Shown in pieces: positions 1-10,508 of a DNA stretch of 64,000 nucleotides. The notes beneath the pieces are model-generated. The model was given only the letters and a program-made list of their open reading frames with translations. It ran no database searches and was not told where the DNA came from. This DNA comes from Helichrysum umbraculigerum. Its lineage: Eukaryota > Streptophyta > Magnoliopsida > Asterales > Asteraceae. The stretch's first letter is position 1. Every line of letters begins with the position of its first letter. The DNA lies in NCBI GenBank assembly GCA_949592205.1, contig CATIUR010000001.1:310090250-310154249 (forward strand). Reading direction: 5' to 3'. A program made the translations under genes and the position numbers.

Positions 1-237
1 ATCAAATAGAATGGTGGAAATATCATCACCCTATCTGTAACCTATTGTCTGAATGTGAGTTTTCAAAAACTTTCTTTAAATGTACAAATATTGCGGAAGC
101 GTCAATTTTTAATTATAAAAATATAGCCAACATAGTTGGCGAAGCCATAAGCTCGGTGTTACATAAGTTCATACCATAACAAAAGTATAAGAAAACCCAC
201 CGATAACTAATAACAATTCATGTTGTGTAGTCTAAGC

Positions 238-432
238 TAGGGGTGTTCATGATAATCCGAAAAACTGAACTGAAAATCGTTGAACCATAGCGAATAATAG
301 GTAATCGAACTGAATTTTTTTTGTTTTTTGGTTAACTGAACCAGCATTTCTTCAGTTCTTTGGTTTCGGTTCACGATATTATCATAACTGGTTAACCGAA
401 AAACCAAAAATCTTAAATTACTATTTTAAATA

Positions 433-482
<50 letters not shown>

Positions 483-893
483 TAATATTATTAAATATCT
501 TCTAATTTAGATTAGGATTATTATATTTTTGTATTTATGTTTGTAAATATGTTCATATTTTTAGATTTTTAGTAGTTTAATTTTTCGTTTGTGACTAACT
601 TGGTTCGGTGCTCATGCATGTATGTTTTGTACTTAATCGAAATGCTTTATGTTTGTTGTTAGAATGATCAACGTGTAAAATTCATAACAAATATCCATCA
701 ATGAGTGCGTATTTATGTGTTAATATTTATATTTTAAATGATTAGTAAATAAAAACAGTTATTTTGGTTAACCGTATAAACGAACCGGAAAATCCGGTTA
801 ACCGAAGTTTTCAATTTCGGTTTAGGTTCAAGAAATTGATGAGCCGAAGATTTGGTTAATCGGTCTTCGGTTAACCGTCCGTGAACACCCCTA
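238..893. mobile_element. hAT-type MITE nested in the solo LTR
   Basis: The ends TAGGGGTGTTCA and TGAACACCCCTA form a 12-bp terminal inverted repeat. An exact 8-bp target duplication GTCTAAGC flanks it (230-237 and 894-901), as hAT elements make. The 656-bp interior has no coding potential. It holds many copies or near copies of GGTTAACCG and a TA microsatellite. Repeated subterminal motifs are usual transposase binding sites in hAT elements. Confidence 0.9.
437..480. repeat. (TA)22 microsatellite
   Basis: An uninterrupted TA dinucleotide run of 44 bases inside the hAT MITE. Confidence 0.97.
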
Positions 894-1490
894 GTCTAAG
901 CATATGAGCTGAGACATGTCCATTGTAATTCAAACTACCCGTCTCACTCGTAATCGTAATAAGCTAGATTTTCTAACTTGCACGGAATGCACAACCGGAC
1001 AAGTAGAAAACAAGTGTCAGCTTAAAAGCCGAGTAAGCATAACGAGTTCATAAAAATCGTATCCATTTAAAACGTTCATACAATTCGTAAACCGTAAATA
1101 TTGTTATCATATAATCATAAATGAGTAAGGACAACACAAGAATTCATATAATGAAGTGTCTATCATACTAAAGCATCCATAACCGTTATTGTAATTCATT
1201 TATCGTTAATTCATCATATTGTTTTTCGTTATCTTTCCGTATCCATTATCCGTTCATCGTTAACCACGCAGGGGTTAGTCCACTAGTCAACCGAAACACC
1301 ATATGGGGCCCACTTGCTACGGAGGACCACTTGGGGGAGACCCTAAAACATTAACCCTTATAAAAGCTAACTGCATTCATTTGTAAACTTAATTATGAAA
1401 ATTCAAATTTAACCAAAATTTGTGTATTTAAAATCAAGTAACAATAACTGTTAAGTAGTAAATTCGGAAATTTTGGGATGTTACACTATC

Positions 1491-1728
1491 TGAATACACT
1501 ACACTACTCGCATTTTAAATGGTGTTAGTGGGGCTCCTTTGATATTGCCCCAACACTACTACGTTTGAATAAAAACATTTGTTATACATGCACTTGACAA
1601 AATTATAGTTTTACACTTGTAATTTTGATGTCGTTATTACGAATAAGGATCACCTAAAATTCAATTTTAGCATTCTAGTGTTAGTGGGCCTATATCGGAC
1701 AATATCTTCAAAGAACTTATTTACATTG
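1491..1728. other. Intergenic, nothing recognised
   Basis: AT-rich sequence between the solo LTR and the next fold-back candidate. I see no coding frame, RNA gene or repeat. Confidence 0.6.
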
Positions 1729-2045
1729 TGTTCTCGAGTTAGTTATGGGTTGGAAAAGAAAGGAAGTTAAAGGATTGAAAACAAAATTGTGTTCTTAAGT
1801 TTTTTTTTTTTATTCAAGGAAAGGGAAAAAAAAAAGGGAAGGAAGAAGAGTGGAGGGCAAGTGTAATTTTCTTTTAGCATTTTCCTTTCACTTTTGGAAT
1901 GATCAGGAGAGAATCATTTATTTCCTTTCCCTTCAGCTCAAGAACACAAATGCAAACTTTATCATCATTCCCCTTCTATTCTCTTCTCTTCTCTTCTTTT
2001 TTCTTTATCTCTTTTCTATTCCACTCACTTTTAAACTCGAGAACA
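1729..2045. mobile_element. Candidate fold-back/MITE element
   Basis: TGTTCTCGAGTT at 1729-1740 is the exact reverse complement of AACTCGAGAACA at 2034-2045, and similarity continues inward more weakly. A second inverted pair (GTGTTCTT near 1789, AAGAACAC near 1940) is nested inside. One arm is purine-rich and the other pyrimidine-rich. I could not fix a target duplication, so the class is open. Confidence 0.45.
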
Positions 2046-2158
2046 TAGTGTTATATTGGGTTTGACCTATTAAGTGTTTATTATTTATTATTTAAAGTGT
2101 ACATTATTATTGATGAATGTAAATTATTTAGTTTAGCATACACACTTAGTCATTGTAA

Positions 2159-2460
2159 GACTCCTTCCAACCGTGACACAAACTGACGCATCAGTTTGTG
2201 CGAAATCAACACCACATCAATTTTTTATGGACTACACTACCAACAGTAAACATCACTTCAGTTTTTTATGGACCCACATTTACCAATATACATTTTTTAT
2301 TATACACTAAACAAATAATAAAAAGAAAAAAGAAAGAAAGCGATGTACATCGGTAAACCGATGGCTTCCAAACTGACGTTCAAGTGACGGATCGGTGCCT
2401 ATGGCTTCTCCAAACTGATGTAGAAACAGACGTAAAAACTGACGGCCATTGGCAAGGGTC
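2159..2460. mobile_element. PIF/Harbinger (Tourist-like) MITE
   Basis: The 302-bp element starts GACTCCTTCCAACCG and its reverse complement starts GACCCTTGCCAATGG, an imperfect terminal inverted repeat. TAA lies directly outside both ends (2156-2158 and 2461-2463), the 3-bp duplication typical of PIF/Harbinger. The interior repeats AAACTGACG-type motifs near both ends in opposite orientations. There is no coding capacity. Confidence 0.72.
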
Positions 2461-2463
2461 TAA

Positions 2464-3551
2464 AAAGCTAGGTTTCCACCATACTTTTTGACAGATCCAC
2501 CGAAACTATAATCTATCAAAAGTACGTTGAACATATCACTACCCTCGTAAAAATGGGGACCTAGTTAGACAAAGACCACGAAGCTGTACGGATATTATAG
2601 TTGGTTGGTTAGGACTCTTCGTATTGGCCCTATTTCAATTACTACCATTTTCATTTTCTAACCAATTTATATTAGAAGAGCGTAAATGTAATGATAGAGG
2701 TTCAAAGGAGAATGAGATTTTTTGTAAGAATGGAAGAACCAACCAGAACACGCCACGTGTCACAAACCCTCCTTTCCCCCACGTTTTTTAAACTTAAATA
2801 TTTTGTGTTTTCTTTCGGAAACAATGTTAAAAATTACAAAGACGATCAATTTAATTAATTAAATATATAAAAATTGCCTTATTATTATATTGATGAAAGA
2901 AACACGACGAGTGTCTAGCAATTACAATAATGGACACAAATGATCTTTATCTGATGTCTAAGAATTTTTCTTGTCTCGTGTTAAATATATATGGAACCCA
3001 TCGATATCTGCATACACTTTCTGAATTGACTATTATGTCTTCTTGATACTATCTGATGTCTAAGAATTTTCGTAAAAGTGTATTTCTCTAAGGGACTATT
3101 GTTTAAATACTACACAGGCCCTGCGAAATTTGTGGTTCATTAAATTAAGTTTTGAAAGCATTAAGAAGAAAACGAGTTAATTAAACCCATCAACCTAAGT
3201 TTTAATTAAAGAAGTTCTAATGAAAAAATAGCTGATTGAAGTAATAAACTGAAAAACTCGTCTTCGGGTCTTTATCGTGAAAATATATTGATTTGAAGCA
3301 TCCGAAGGAATTTAAATGTTATATGTTCTTCTAAATGTAGACGTGTTGAATCTTAAAGATTGCACCTGCTTTACATTAACAGGCATTTGTTTCCTGTAGT
3401 GTATAACAAGTTTGATGAAAAGTAAGACAAATTTTTGCTTCAAACCTCAGCTGCTATGTACCTTCTGTCTAGTCTACTACTAACGAAGCAGACGTCCTTA
3501 TCTGGTGAATTGCTTTAGAAGAACGGTCAGAAGTTACTTACTGTACCCTGC
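2464..3551. other. Intergenic, no gene recognised
   Basis: AT-rich sequence without a credible reading frame. It holds one G-box core, CACGTG, at 2754-2759 in a CCACGTGTC context, and two copies of CTGATGTCTAAGAATTTT (from about 2950 and 3053). With no gene beside it the G-box cannot be given a role. Confidence 0.5.
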
Positions 3552-3556
3552 ACAAC

Positions 3557-3984
3557 TGTTGACAGGTCTTCAAAACTACTTCCAGGATCTCCATATATCA
3601 AACATACATCATGTATATCAATTAACATCAAGAATCATCATCAGGAATAAGAAAGAGGTTTGAACCCAAACAATAAACTGATTTGTATTAAACGAATGGG
3701 TTACATTCTTTGATCGACACATATACATATATATACAATACCAATCGACACTATGAACAGATACGACGCTTCAAACTAACCGGTTCTATGAACCGTTACA
3801 ACCCTAATACTAACTGGTAACTGCCGCTTTTGTTTTCCTGCGTGGGTCAGTGGGTGTGTTTGTTGGCCTGCGGCCCAAACACATAAACTTTAAAGGGCTA
3901 TATTTTGACCCATACATACAATATCTACATGACCCATTAACTATCAAACTAACCCAAAAGATTAATTGATTAAAACGTCCAACA
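3557..3984 (-). repeat. 3' LTR of the 2-kb retrotransposon
   Basis: 428-bp direct copy of 5125-5550 with a handful of substitutions. It adjoins the polypurine tract. Confidence 0.9.
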
Positions 3985-3995
3985 TTCTCCCCCTT
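3985..3995 (-). other. Polypurine tract
   Basis: Reads AAGGGGGAGAA on the minus strand directly before the 3' LTR. This is the usual primer for plus-strand DNA synthesis. Confidence 0.85.
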
Positions 3996-4196
3996 AATCT
4001 ATTAATCTTTTGTTTCTTCAATCTTCTTGATTTATCACAGTTTCCTCCCCTTTCAACCTTCACGGTTGTCTTCCATAAACAAGCCAACATCCATTTGTCG
4101 GTCTTTATCATTGGCATCATGCCTATCTTCTTCAACTTGATCATATCACATGATCTTTCTTCTGTTTTCATTCAATCTATCACAGATTGTCCTTTT

Positions 4197-4270
4197 GGTT
4201 GCCTCACACAACTTCTTTGTCGGTTGCCTCACACAACTCCTTTGTCGGTTGCCTCACACAACTTTTCTTG
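4197..4270. repeat. Three tandem 25-bp repeats
   Basis: GGTTGCCTCACACAAC followed by a CTTTGTC-type spacer occurs three times head to tail. Each unit can form a small hairpin, GTTG paired with CAAC. Confidence 0.9.
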
Positions 4271-5111
4271 TCTCTTTCTATTCGATTTACCTGAATCGAA
4301 TTTGGGTTTCTCTAACCCGTTCTGAAGAACAATCTAATCCCGATTGGTTCTTCTCTTTCTCTTGATCGATTCCTCTGAATCGGTCTCTGTCTTTTCTTTG
4401 TGTTGTCAAAAACTCAAGAACATTCCTAGTTCTACTCTTGTTCATAACACGCAATCTGTCTTTATTGATCTTCCTCTGATCAAATTTCTTCTCTTAATCT
4501 GTTTAATCCTTCTTGTTCCTTGCTTTCCTTATTCCTACTTGATCACCATTATTTTGTAGATTATACCGAATTCGATTTCTTCTTGCTTTGAAGATTCTCG
4601 CAATCTTCCCTCGTGCTTTCTTCCACAACTTCTATCCCAAACTTACTTAACCCATCAAACTCGTGTGGGGTTTCTTACTTGGCTTCTTCACAGCCTTCCT
4701 CAACCTTCTCGGTTGTCACATACTTCACTGGTTCTTCCTTGAACCGGGGCCTCAAAGTTGTGCCTTCAATTTTCTCCTTACGTTCTTCGGTTAATCTTTC
4801 CCACAATGATAATCTCTTCCCTTGTTGCGTTTTACTTTCTTCCATCATACAAATCTGGTAGGTTTTTTTAAAAAAAAACCTGCAGCCCTTACTTTCTGAT
4901 CTAATTCAGTTCCTACGATGCCCTCTCTATCTTCTTGTTTTCTGGTTAACCACCCGCTTGGTGGTGCAACCGTATCCATTCTTTTCTTTCTTTCTCTTCA
5001 ATCGGCATCTCTTCTCAATCATGGCTGCCCTTCTTTTCTTGATATAAAAATGCAGTTTAATGATCCTTCTAATGATAATTGTAATATGATTCTTCTTGTT
5101 GTTTGAATCCC

Positions 5112-5123
5112 GCTCTGATACCA
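5112..5123 (-). other. Primer-binding site (tRNA-Met)
   Basis: Reads TGGTATCAGAGC on the minus strand, one base inside the 5' LTR. It is complementary to the 3' end of initiator tRNA-Met. Confidence 0.92.
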
Positions 5124-5124
5124 A

Positions 5125-5550
5125 TGTTGACAGGTCTTCAAAACTACTTCCAGGATCTCCATACATCAAACATACATCATGTATATCAATTAACATCAAG
5201 AATCATCATCAGGAATAAGAAAGAGGTTTGAACCCAAACAATAAACTGATTTGTATTAAACAAATGGGTTACATTCTTTGATTGACACATATACATATAT
5301 ATACAATACCAATCGACACTATGAACAGATACGACGCTTCAAACTAACCGGTTCTATGAACCGTTACAACCCTAATACTAACTGCTAACTGCCGCTTTTG
5401 TTTTCCTGCGTGGGTCAGTGGGTGTGTTTGTTGGCATGCGGCCCAAACACAAACTTTAATGGGCTATATTTTGACCCATACATACAATATCTACATGACT
5501 CATTAACTATCAAACTAACCAAAAAGATTAATTGATTAAAACTTCCAACA
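5125..5550 (-). repeat. 5' LTR of the 2-kb retrotransposon
   Basis: 426-bp copy of the left LTR with TG..CA ends in both readings. It is next to the PBS and followed by the ACAAC duplication. Confidence 0.9.
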
Positions 5551-5555
5551 ACAAC

Positions 5556-5855
5556 GAAGTAATATTTGTTCTACACTTGGCTTTAGTTCTTGTTGTGTCA
5601 CTTAAGGATATTAAAACCATAATCGGATGAGGAGTTTATATTGACTGCATATTCGTAGGTCACTATAATGTAACCGGTATGATGAATCGATGCCTATTCA
5701 TAATGGCAATGCTTGGATGGAATGTTAAATTGTAACAGGAAAAAAACAATCCAAGGGAGATAGGGGCATATCAGCAGAACAAAATTCATTCCAACAACAT
5801 GAAAACTGAACATACTGTCTGAATAATCATATATGTAAAAAAAGTTTAAACTATT
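5556..5855 (-). other. HSP70 3' flank and 3' UTR
   Basis: No gene is seen. On the minus strand this follows the HSP70 stop codon and should hold its 3' UTR. I could not place a clear polyadenylation signal. Confidence 0.5.
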
Positions 5856-8615
5856 TTAATCAACCTCTTCAATCTTAGGACCAGCACCACCTGCTCCAGC
5901 AGGAACATCCTCATCAATGGAACCACCAGCAGCGTCACCCGCTCCTCCATGATACATCTTAGCAATAATCGGGTTGCAGATACTCTCGAGCTCCTTCACC
6001 TTATCATCAAACTCATCTGCTTCAGCTAGCTGGTTGCTATCCAACCAAGTGATAGCTGCATCAATAGCATCCTCGATCTTCTTCTTACCCGTTGCACTTA
6101 GCTTCTCCCCAATCTTGTCATCCTTGATGGTATTCCTCATGTTGTATGCATAATTCTCCAGTGCATTCTTAGCCTCCACCTTTTTCTTATGTTCTTCATC
6201 CTCTGCTTTGTACTTCTCTGCCTCCTGAACCATCTTCTCAATTTCCTCCTTTGAAAGCCGTCCCTTGTCGTTAGTGATAGTAATCTTGTTCTTCTGACCA
6301 GTTGTTTTGTCTTCTGCAGAGACATTTAAAATACCATTTGCATCGATATCAAAACAGACGGTAATTTGTGGAACGCCTCTTGGTGCAGGTGGGATTCCAG
6401 AAAGCTCAAACTTGCCCAACAAGTTATTATCTCGTGTTCTTGTTCTTTCGCCTTCGTACACTTGAATTAAGACACCAGGCTGGTTGTCAGAGTTAGTAGA
6501 GAATACTTGCTCTTTCTTTGTTGGAATTGTAGTGTTTCTTGGAATGAGAACAGTCATAACACCACCAGCTGTCTCGAGTCCAAGAGATAGTGGTGTGACA
6601 TCCAAAAGAAGCAAATCTTGAACCTTTTCATTACCCTCACCACTCAAGATTGCAACTTGGACTGCAGCACCATATGCAACAGCTTCATCAGGGTTGATGC
6701 TCTTACCTTTACCGTTGAAGAAATCTTGAAGTAGCTGTTGCACTTTCGGAATCCTAGTAGAACCACCAACCAAAACAACATCATGAACCGAGCTTTTGTC
6801 GATCTTAGCATCTCTTAAACATTTCTCAACAGGCTCCATACACTTCCTGAATAGATCCATATTCAACTCCTCGAATCTAGCACGAGTAATGGTGGAGTAG
6901 AAGTCAACACCTTCATATAACGAGTCAATCTCGATAGTCGTTTGAGCAGTGGACGATAAAGTCCTCTTAGCCCTCTCACAAGCAGTCCTCAATCTCCTTA
7001 ATGCTCTCGGGTTACCAGTAATATCCTTCTTATGCTTTCTCTTGAACTCTTGAACAAAATGGTTCACCATTCTGTTATCAAAATCCTCACCACCAAGATG
7101 AGTGTCACCAGCTGTCGATTTGACTTCAAAGATACCTTCTTCAATAGTCAAAAGAGACACATCAAAAGTGCCACCACCTAAATCAAAAATCAACACATTC
7201 TTCTCACCAACACTAGAAGCCTTCTTATCTAGCCCATAAGCAATGGCGGCAGCAGTGGGCTCATTAATGATTCTCATCACATTAAGACCAGAAATCACAC
7301 CAGCATCTTTTGTGGCTTGCCTTTGTGAATCATTAAAATAAGCAGGAACCGTAACTACTGCATTCTTCACAGTAGAACCAAGAAAAGCTTCAGCAATTTC
7401 CTTCATTTTGATTAGAACCATTGATGAGATTTCTTCAGCAGCAAACTGCTTTTCCTCACCTTTGTAATTGACAGAAATCATTGGCTTTTTCAGCTGGACC
7501 AGAAGTAACCTTAAAAGGCCACAACTTGACGTCACTCTGTACAGATGCATCACTATATCTCCGACCAATAAGACGTTTTGCATCTAGTTTATGAAAAATA
7601 ATTCAGTTAGAATAACACAGACAGAGTAACTGAATTAAAAAAACATCACGCAAAACAAGGCAATAAGAATTCAGTACAACATCAACAATTAAACATTATT
7701 AAGAAATGAAGCTACTAACATATCAAAAGAAACAGCAATATCAACACTTAAACATTATTAAGGAATGAAGCTACTAACATATCAAAAGAAACAGCAATAT
7801 CAACACTTAAACATTATTAAGGAATGAAGCTACTAACAATTACGCATATCAAAAGAAACAGCAATATCAACAATTAAACATTATTAAAGAACAAAGCTAC
7901 TAACAATTAAGCATATTAAAAGAAACATTCAGTTCAACAATACAGATATAGCCAACTCCTTATTGTTATAAGATTGTAGAAATTTTGGTTTGTCAAATTA
8001 GTACTCGTATTATTAATACAGATGCTATAATTCAGATTTTGCATGTCAATAAAATTTTCTGATAGAACAGGGCAATAAAAATTCAGTATAATATCAACAA
8101 ATTAAACATCACAGAAAAACAAAGATACTAACAATTACACTCAGTTCAGCAATACAGATATATGCAACCATGTAAAGATCAGACATTAATAAAAAAAAAA
8201 CTACTTGTTATTTGCTAATCAATTAATAATTAAACAATACCTAAAGCTGCAACAATCTTTAACACAAACAGAGCTTCTAATCACATGTAAGCAAAACAAA
8301 TAATACAACAATACATAAATAAAGATACTACGTAAGAGACCTAAAATATATAGTTAAAAAATACAGAAGTAGATCGATCGATTTTTATGATAAAATCTTA
8401 CCGAAAACAGTGTTGGTAGGGTTCATGGCAACCTGATTCCTAGCAGCATCACCGATCAACCTTTCAGAATCAGTGAAGGCAACATAAGACGGCGTCGTTC
8501 TATTACCTTGATCATTAGCTATGATTTCAACACGATCATGTTGCCATACACCCACACATGAGTATGTTGTACCCAAATCGATACCGATTGCAGGACCTTC
8601 GCCTTTGCCTGCCAT
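5856..8615 (-). CDS. HSP70: Cytosolic HSP70 chaperone, two exons, +1 frameshift
   Basis: ATP-driven folding chaperone of the cytosol and nucleus. Exon 1 (8615-8402) encodes the start of the nucleotide-binding domain, with the signature IDLGTTYS at residues 12-19. A GT-AG intron (8401-7584, 818 bp) splits the Asp-72 codon, the classic plant HSP70 intron site. Exon 2 (7583-5856) gives the rest: IFDLGGGTFDVS, the third signature LVGGSTRIPKVQ, the substrate-binding domain, and a Gly-rich tail ending EEVD, the docking motif for TPR co-chaperones and a mark of the cytosolic class. Length would be about 646 residues, normal for the family. In the T run 7486-7490 (AAAAA on the coding strand) there is one base more than the frame needs, just before the PMISV segment. 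As written, translation shifts near residue 104. Everything else is intact, so this is either a very recent pseudogene or a homopolymer sequencing error. Confidence 0.95.
7681..7930. repeat. Tandem repeat in the HSP70 intron
   Basis: About four head-to-tail units start ATCAACA at 7681, 7740, 7799 and 7866. The first two are 59 bp long; the later ones carry an 8-bp insertion. A weaker copy of the pattern appears near 8090-8160. Confidence 0.88.
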
Positions 8616-8719
8616 TCTATATCTTACGATCCTATGATTTAGGGTTTCTTGTTTGTCAATTTGAAGAGATTGCTTGATGAATGAATTAACGAATGAGGAG
8701 AGTTGGGAGAAAGGAATAG

Positions 8720-8727
8720 TATAAATA
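8720..8727 (-). promoter_or_regulatory. TATA box of HSP70
   Basis: TATTTATA on the minus strand (TATAAATA on plus), about 105 bp before the ATG and 24 bp downstream of the heat-shock element. The spacing fits a transcription start near 8690. Confidence 0.65.
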
Positions 8728-8751
8728 GGGTTTTTAGGAAATCGGTTGTCA

Positions 8752-8771
8752 GTTCTAGAAAGTTCTCGAAC
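8752..8771 (-). promoter_or_regulatory. Heat-shock element, four perfect units
   Basis: TTC, GAA, TTC and GAA blocks (8753-8755, 8758-8760, 8763-8765, 8768-8770) alternate with exact 2-bp spacers. This is a perfect four-unit binding site for trimeric heat-shock factor. It lies just upstream of the TATA box, so HSP70 should be heat inducible. Confidence 0.92.
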
Positions 8772-9024
8772 CGCTTTGATTATGATTGATTGTCATCAAA
8801 TCAACGGTTCGGAATGGTTAAGGAGTTTTAATTTCTTCAAATACTGTAGGTTTGTTGTTTCCCGCCGTTCTCATCAGTTTTCTCCTACGCTCACAATTTC
8901 CTTTTTCCTTTTCTAGTTTTCTTAATTGGTAAATCTTAATTTTAAGGGAAAATCACAAATCTTGTCCTTTGACTCAACTCAATTAACAAACTAATCCTTT
9001 GACTTTAATTTTTAACAAACTAAT
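8772..9024. other. HSP70 upstream flank
   Basis: No gene. Near 8965-9023 a CTTTGACT..AACAAACTAATC segment is repeated twice, directly before the fold-back element. This may be the edge of a larger transposon whose other side is lost. Confidence 0.4.
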
Positions 9025-9411
9025 CGTACTTTTCGTGCTACCGGACACGATAACGGCGCGCACGTATTAAACAATACAAAACTAAAGTCAAAAAATGAAG
9101 GGGCGCGAATCTATCGAATCCACCACTACCTTTTTGCCACGTGTTCTGTGCGCCGTCACCTCCAAACGCGCCCCTCAAATCCATGCGCGCTCCTTTCTTT
9201 ATTATTAGTTTAATAACACAGTTTATGCTTTTGTGTTCCTGACGCGCCCTTTATTCGCGCCCTTCACATTATTAGTGGGACCCATTATTAGTTTTAACAC
9301 GGTTTGTTTTTGCTTTTGTGTTCCATTCGTGCCCCTTCATTTTTTTGACTTTAGTTTTGTATTGTTTAATACGTGTGCGCCGTTATCGTGTCTGGTAGCA
9401 CGAAAAGTACG
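9025..9411. mobile_element. Fold-back element with 85-bp inverted arms
   Basis: The arm 9025-9109 is matched in reverse complement by 9326-9411 with few mismatches, including CGTACTTTTCGTGCTACC at both ends. The roughly 215-bp middle repeats a TTTTGTGTTCC segment. There is no coding capacity. The right arm abuts the broken end of gypsy A. No target duplication could be fixed, so a MULE-like or other MITE class remains open. Confidence 0.7.
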
Positions 9412-10508
9412 AATGAGCAGATTTGGTGAGCCGATCCACGATCACCCAAATGGTATCGCAACCGCTTGATGTTCTTGGGAGTTTAGTGATGAAATCCATA
9501 GCAATTTGCTCCCATTTCCACTGAGGGATGTCCGGTTGTTGGAGTAGACCGGAAGGTTTCTGATATTCGGCTTTGACTTTAGAACAAGTGAGGCACTTGC
9601 TGACGTATGTAGCGATCTCAGCTTTCATGTTTGGCCACCAGTATAAGTCCTTGATGCCATGATACATCTTGTCGGATCCGGGAGGTATAGAGTATTTAGA
9701 CTTGTGAGCTTCATCCATCATCAAGTCTCGTAGGTTCCCAAAACTAGGTAACAAGATTCGGTTAGCGAAGTATTTGACTCCGTTGGGTTTGGTTTCGAAC
9801 TGCTTCTTCATATTGCGCAAGGCCTCATTTTTCAGATTTTCGGGTTTCAATGCTTCAAGTTGAGCGGTGAGAATTTGAATAATGAGATCATTATGAATGA
9901 TCATGCTGAGGGCTCGAACTCGAAGTGGTTTCGAGCGTTCCTTTCGACTTAAGGCATCGGCAACAACGTTTGCCTTGCCTGGATGGTATTTGATTTCGCA
10001 GTCGTAATCGGTAAGCAACTCGACCCAGCGACGTTGCCTCATGTTGAGATCCTTCTGATCGAATATATGCTGGAGGCTTTTATGATCGGTGAAGATGGTA
10101 CATTTTATGCCATACAGATAGTGTCTCCACATTTTGAGTGCAAACACTACAGCTCCTAGTTCGAGATCATGGGTGGTGTAGTTCTTCTCGTGAACTTTGA
10201 GTTGTCGGGAAGCGTAGACAATAACCTTGTCCCGTTGCATCAAAACGTAACCAAAACCTTGGTGTGAGGCATTGCAGTATACCACGAAGTCATCGTTGCC
10301 TTCGGGTAATGATAGAATGGGTGCACTGCAGAGCTTTTGTTTCAATAGCTGGAATGCTGATTCCTGCTTATCAGTCCAATCAAACTTCCTTTCTTTCTGA
10401 GTCAGTGTCGTGAGAGGTTGGGTTATTTTTGAGAAGTTTTCGTTAAAGCACCGATAGTACCCAGCAAGACCCAAGAAATGACGTACTTTGGTTTCCGTTG
10501 TCGGTGCT
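9412..10508 (-). pseudogene. Gypsy A, 3' piece: RNase H and integrase remnant
   Basis: Minus-strand pol of a Ty3/gypsy element, starting at VRHFLGLAGYY (end of reverse transcriptase), through RNase H (YCNASHQGFG, where intact relatives have YCDASHQGLG, so the catalytic Asp is Asn) and ADALSRK, to the integrase zinc finger (HHCC, ending CLTCSKVK) and the first catalytic Asp (MDFITKLP). It stops at VDRLTKSAH, where the fold-back element begins, so the rest of integrase and the 3' LTR are lost. The 5' continuation lies at 41449 across the Athila insertion, proven by the GTGCT duplication at 10504-10508 and 41449-41453. Confidence 0.93.

Larger units (their letters stand above)
36..1485 (-). mobile_element. 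Solo LTR of a gypsy-type retrotransposon
   Basis: The segment begins TGTAAC and ends GTTACA, a perfect 6-bp terminal inverted repeat, and is flanked by the 5-bp duplication CTATC (31-35 and 1486-1490). Read on the minus strand it starts TGTAACATCCCAAAATTTCC, a start I know from plant gypsy LTRs, and a GCGGAAGC motif lies near its other end, as in the gypsy LTRs further right. No internal region, PBS or PPT is present, so it is a solo LTR left by recombination between two LTRs. Removing the nested MITE and its duplication leaves about 786 bp. Confidence 0.82.
3557..5550 (-). mobile_element. Non-autonomous LTR retrotransposon, 2.0 kb, complete
   Basis: Two near-identical LTRs of 428 and 426 bp start TGTTGA and end CAACA on the plus strand, flanked by the exact 5-bp duplication ACAAC (3552-3556 and 5551-5555). 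Next to the right LTR the minus strand reads TGGTATCAGAGC, the primer-binding site for initiator tRNA-Met. Next to the left LTR it reads a purine tract, AAGGGGGAGAA. The element therefore runs on the minus strand. The 1.1-kb interior has no gag or pol frame. Size and tRNA primer suggest a TRIM/LARD-like parasite of a copia element. The interior is a series of short hairpins (see findings). Confidence 0.9.

Noticed and set aside
2754..2759. G-box CACGTG as a promoter element
   Set aside because: No gene starts nearby on either strand; the core is expected by chance.
3966..4861. Several open frames of 70-120 codons on the plus strand inside the 2-kb element
   Set aside because: They are pyrimidine-rich, antisense to the element and made of Ser/Leu/Phe low-complexity sequence. 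They follow from composition and hairpins, not from a gene.
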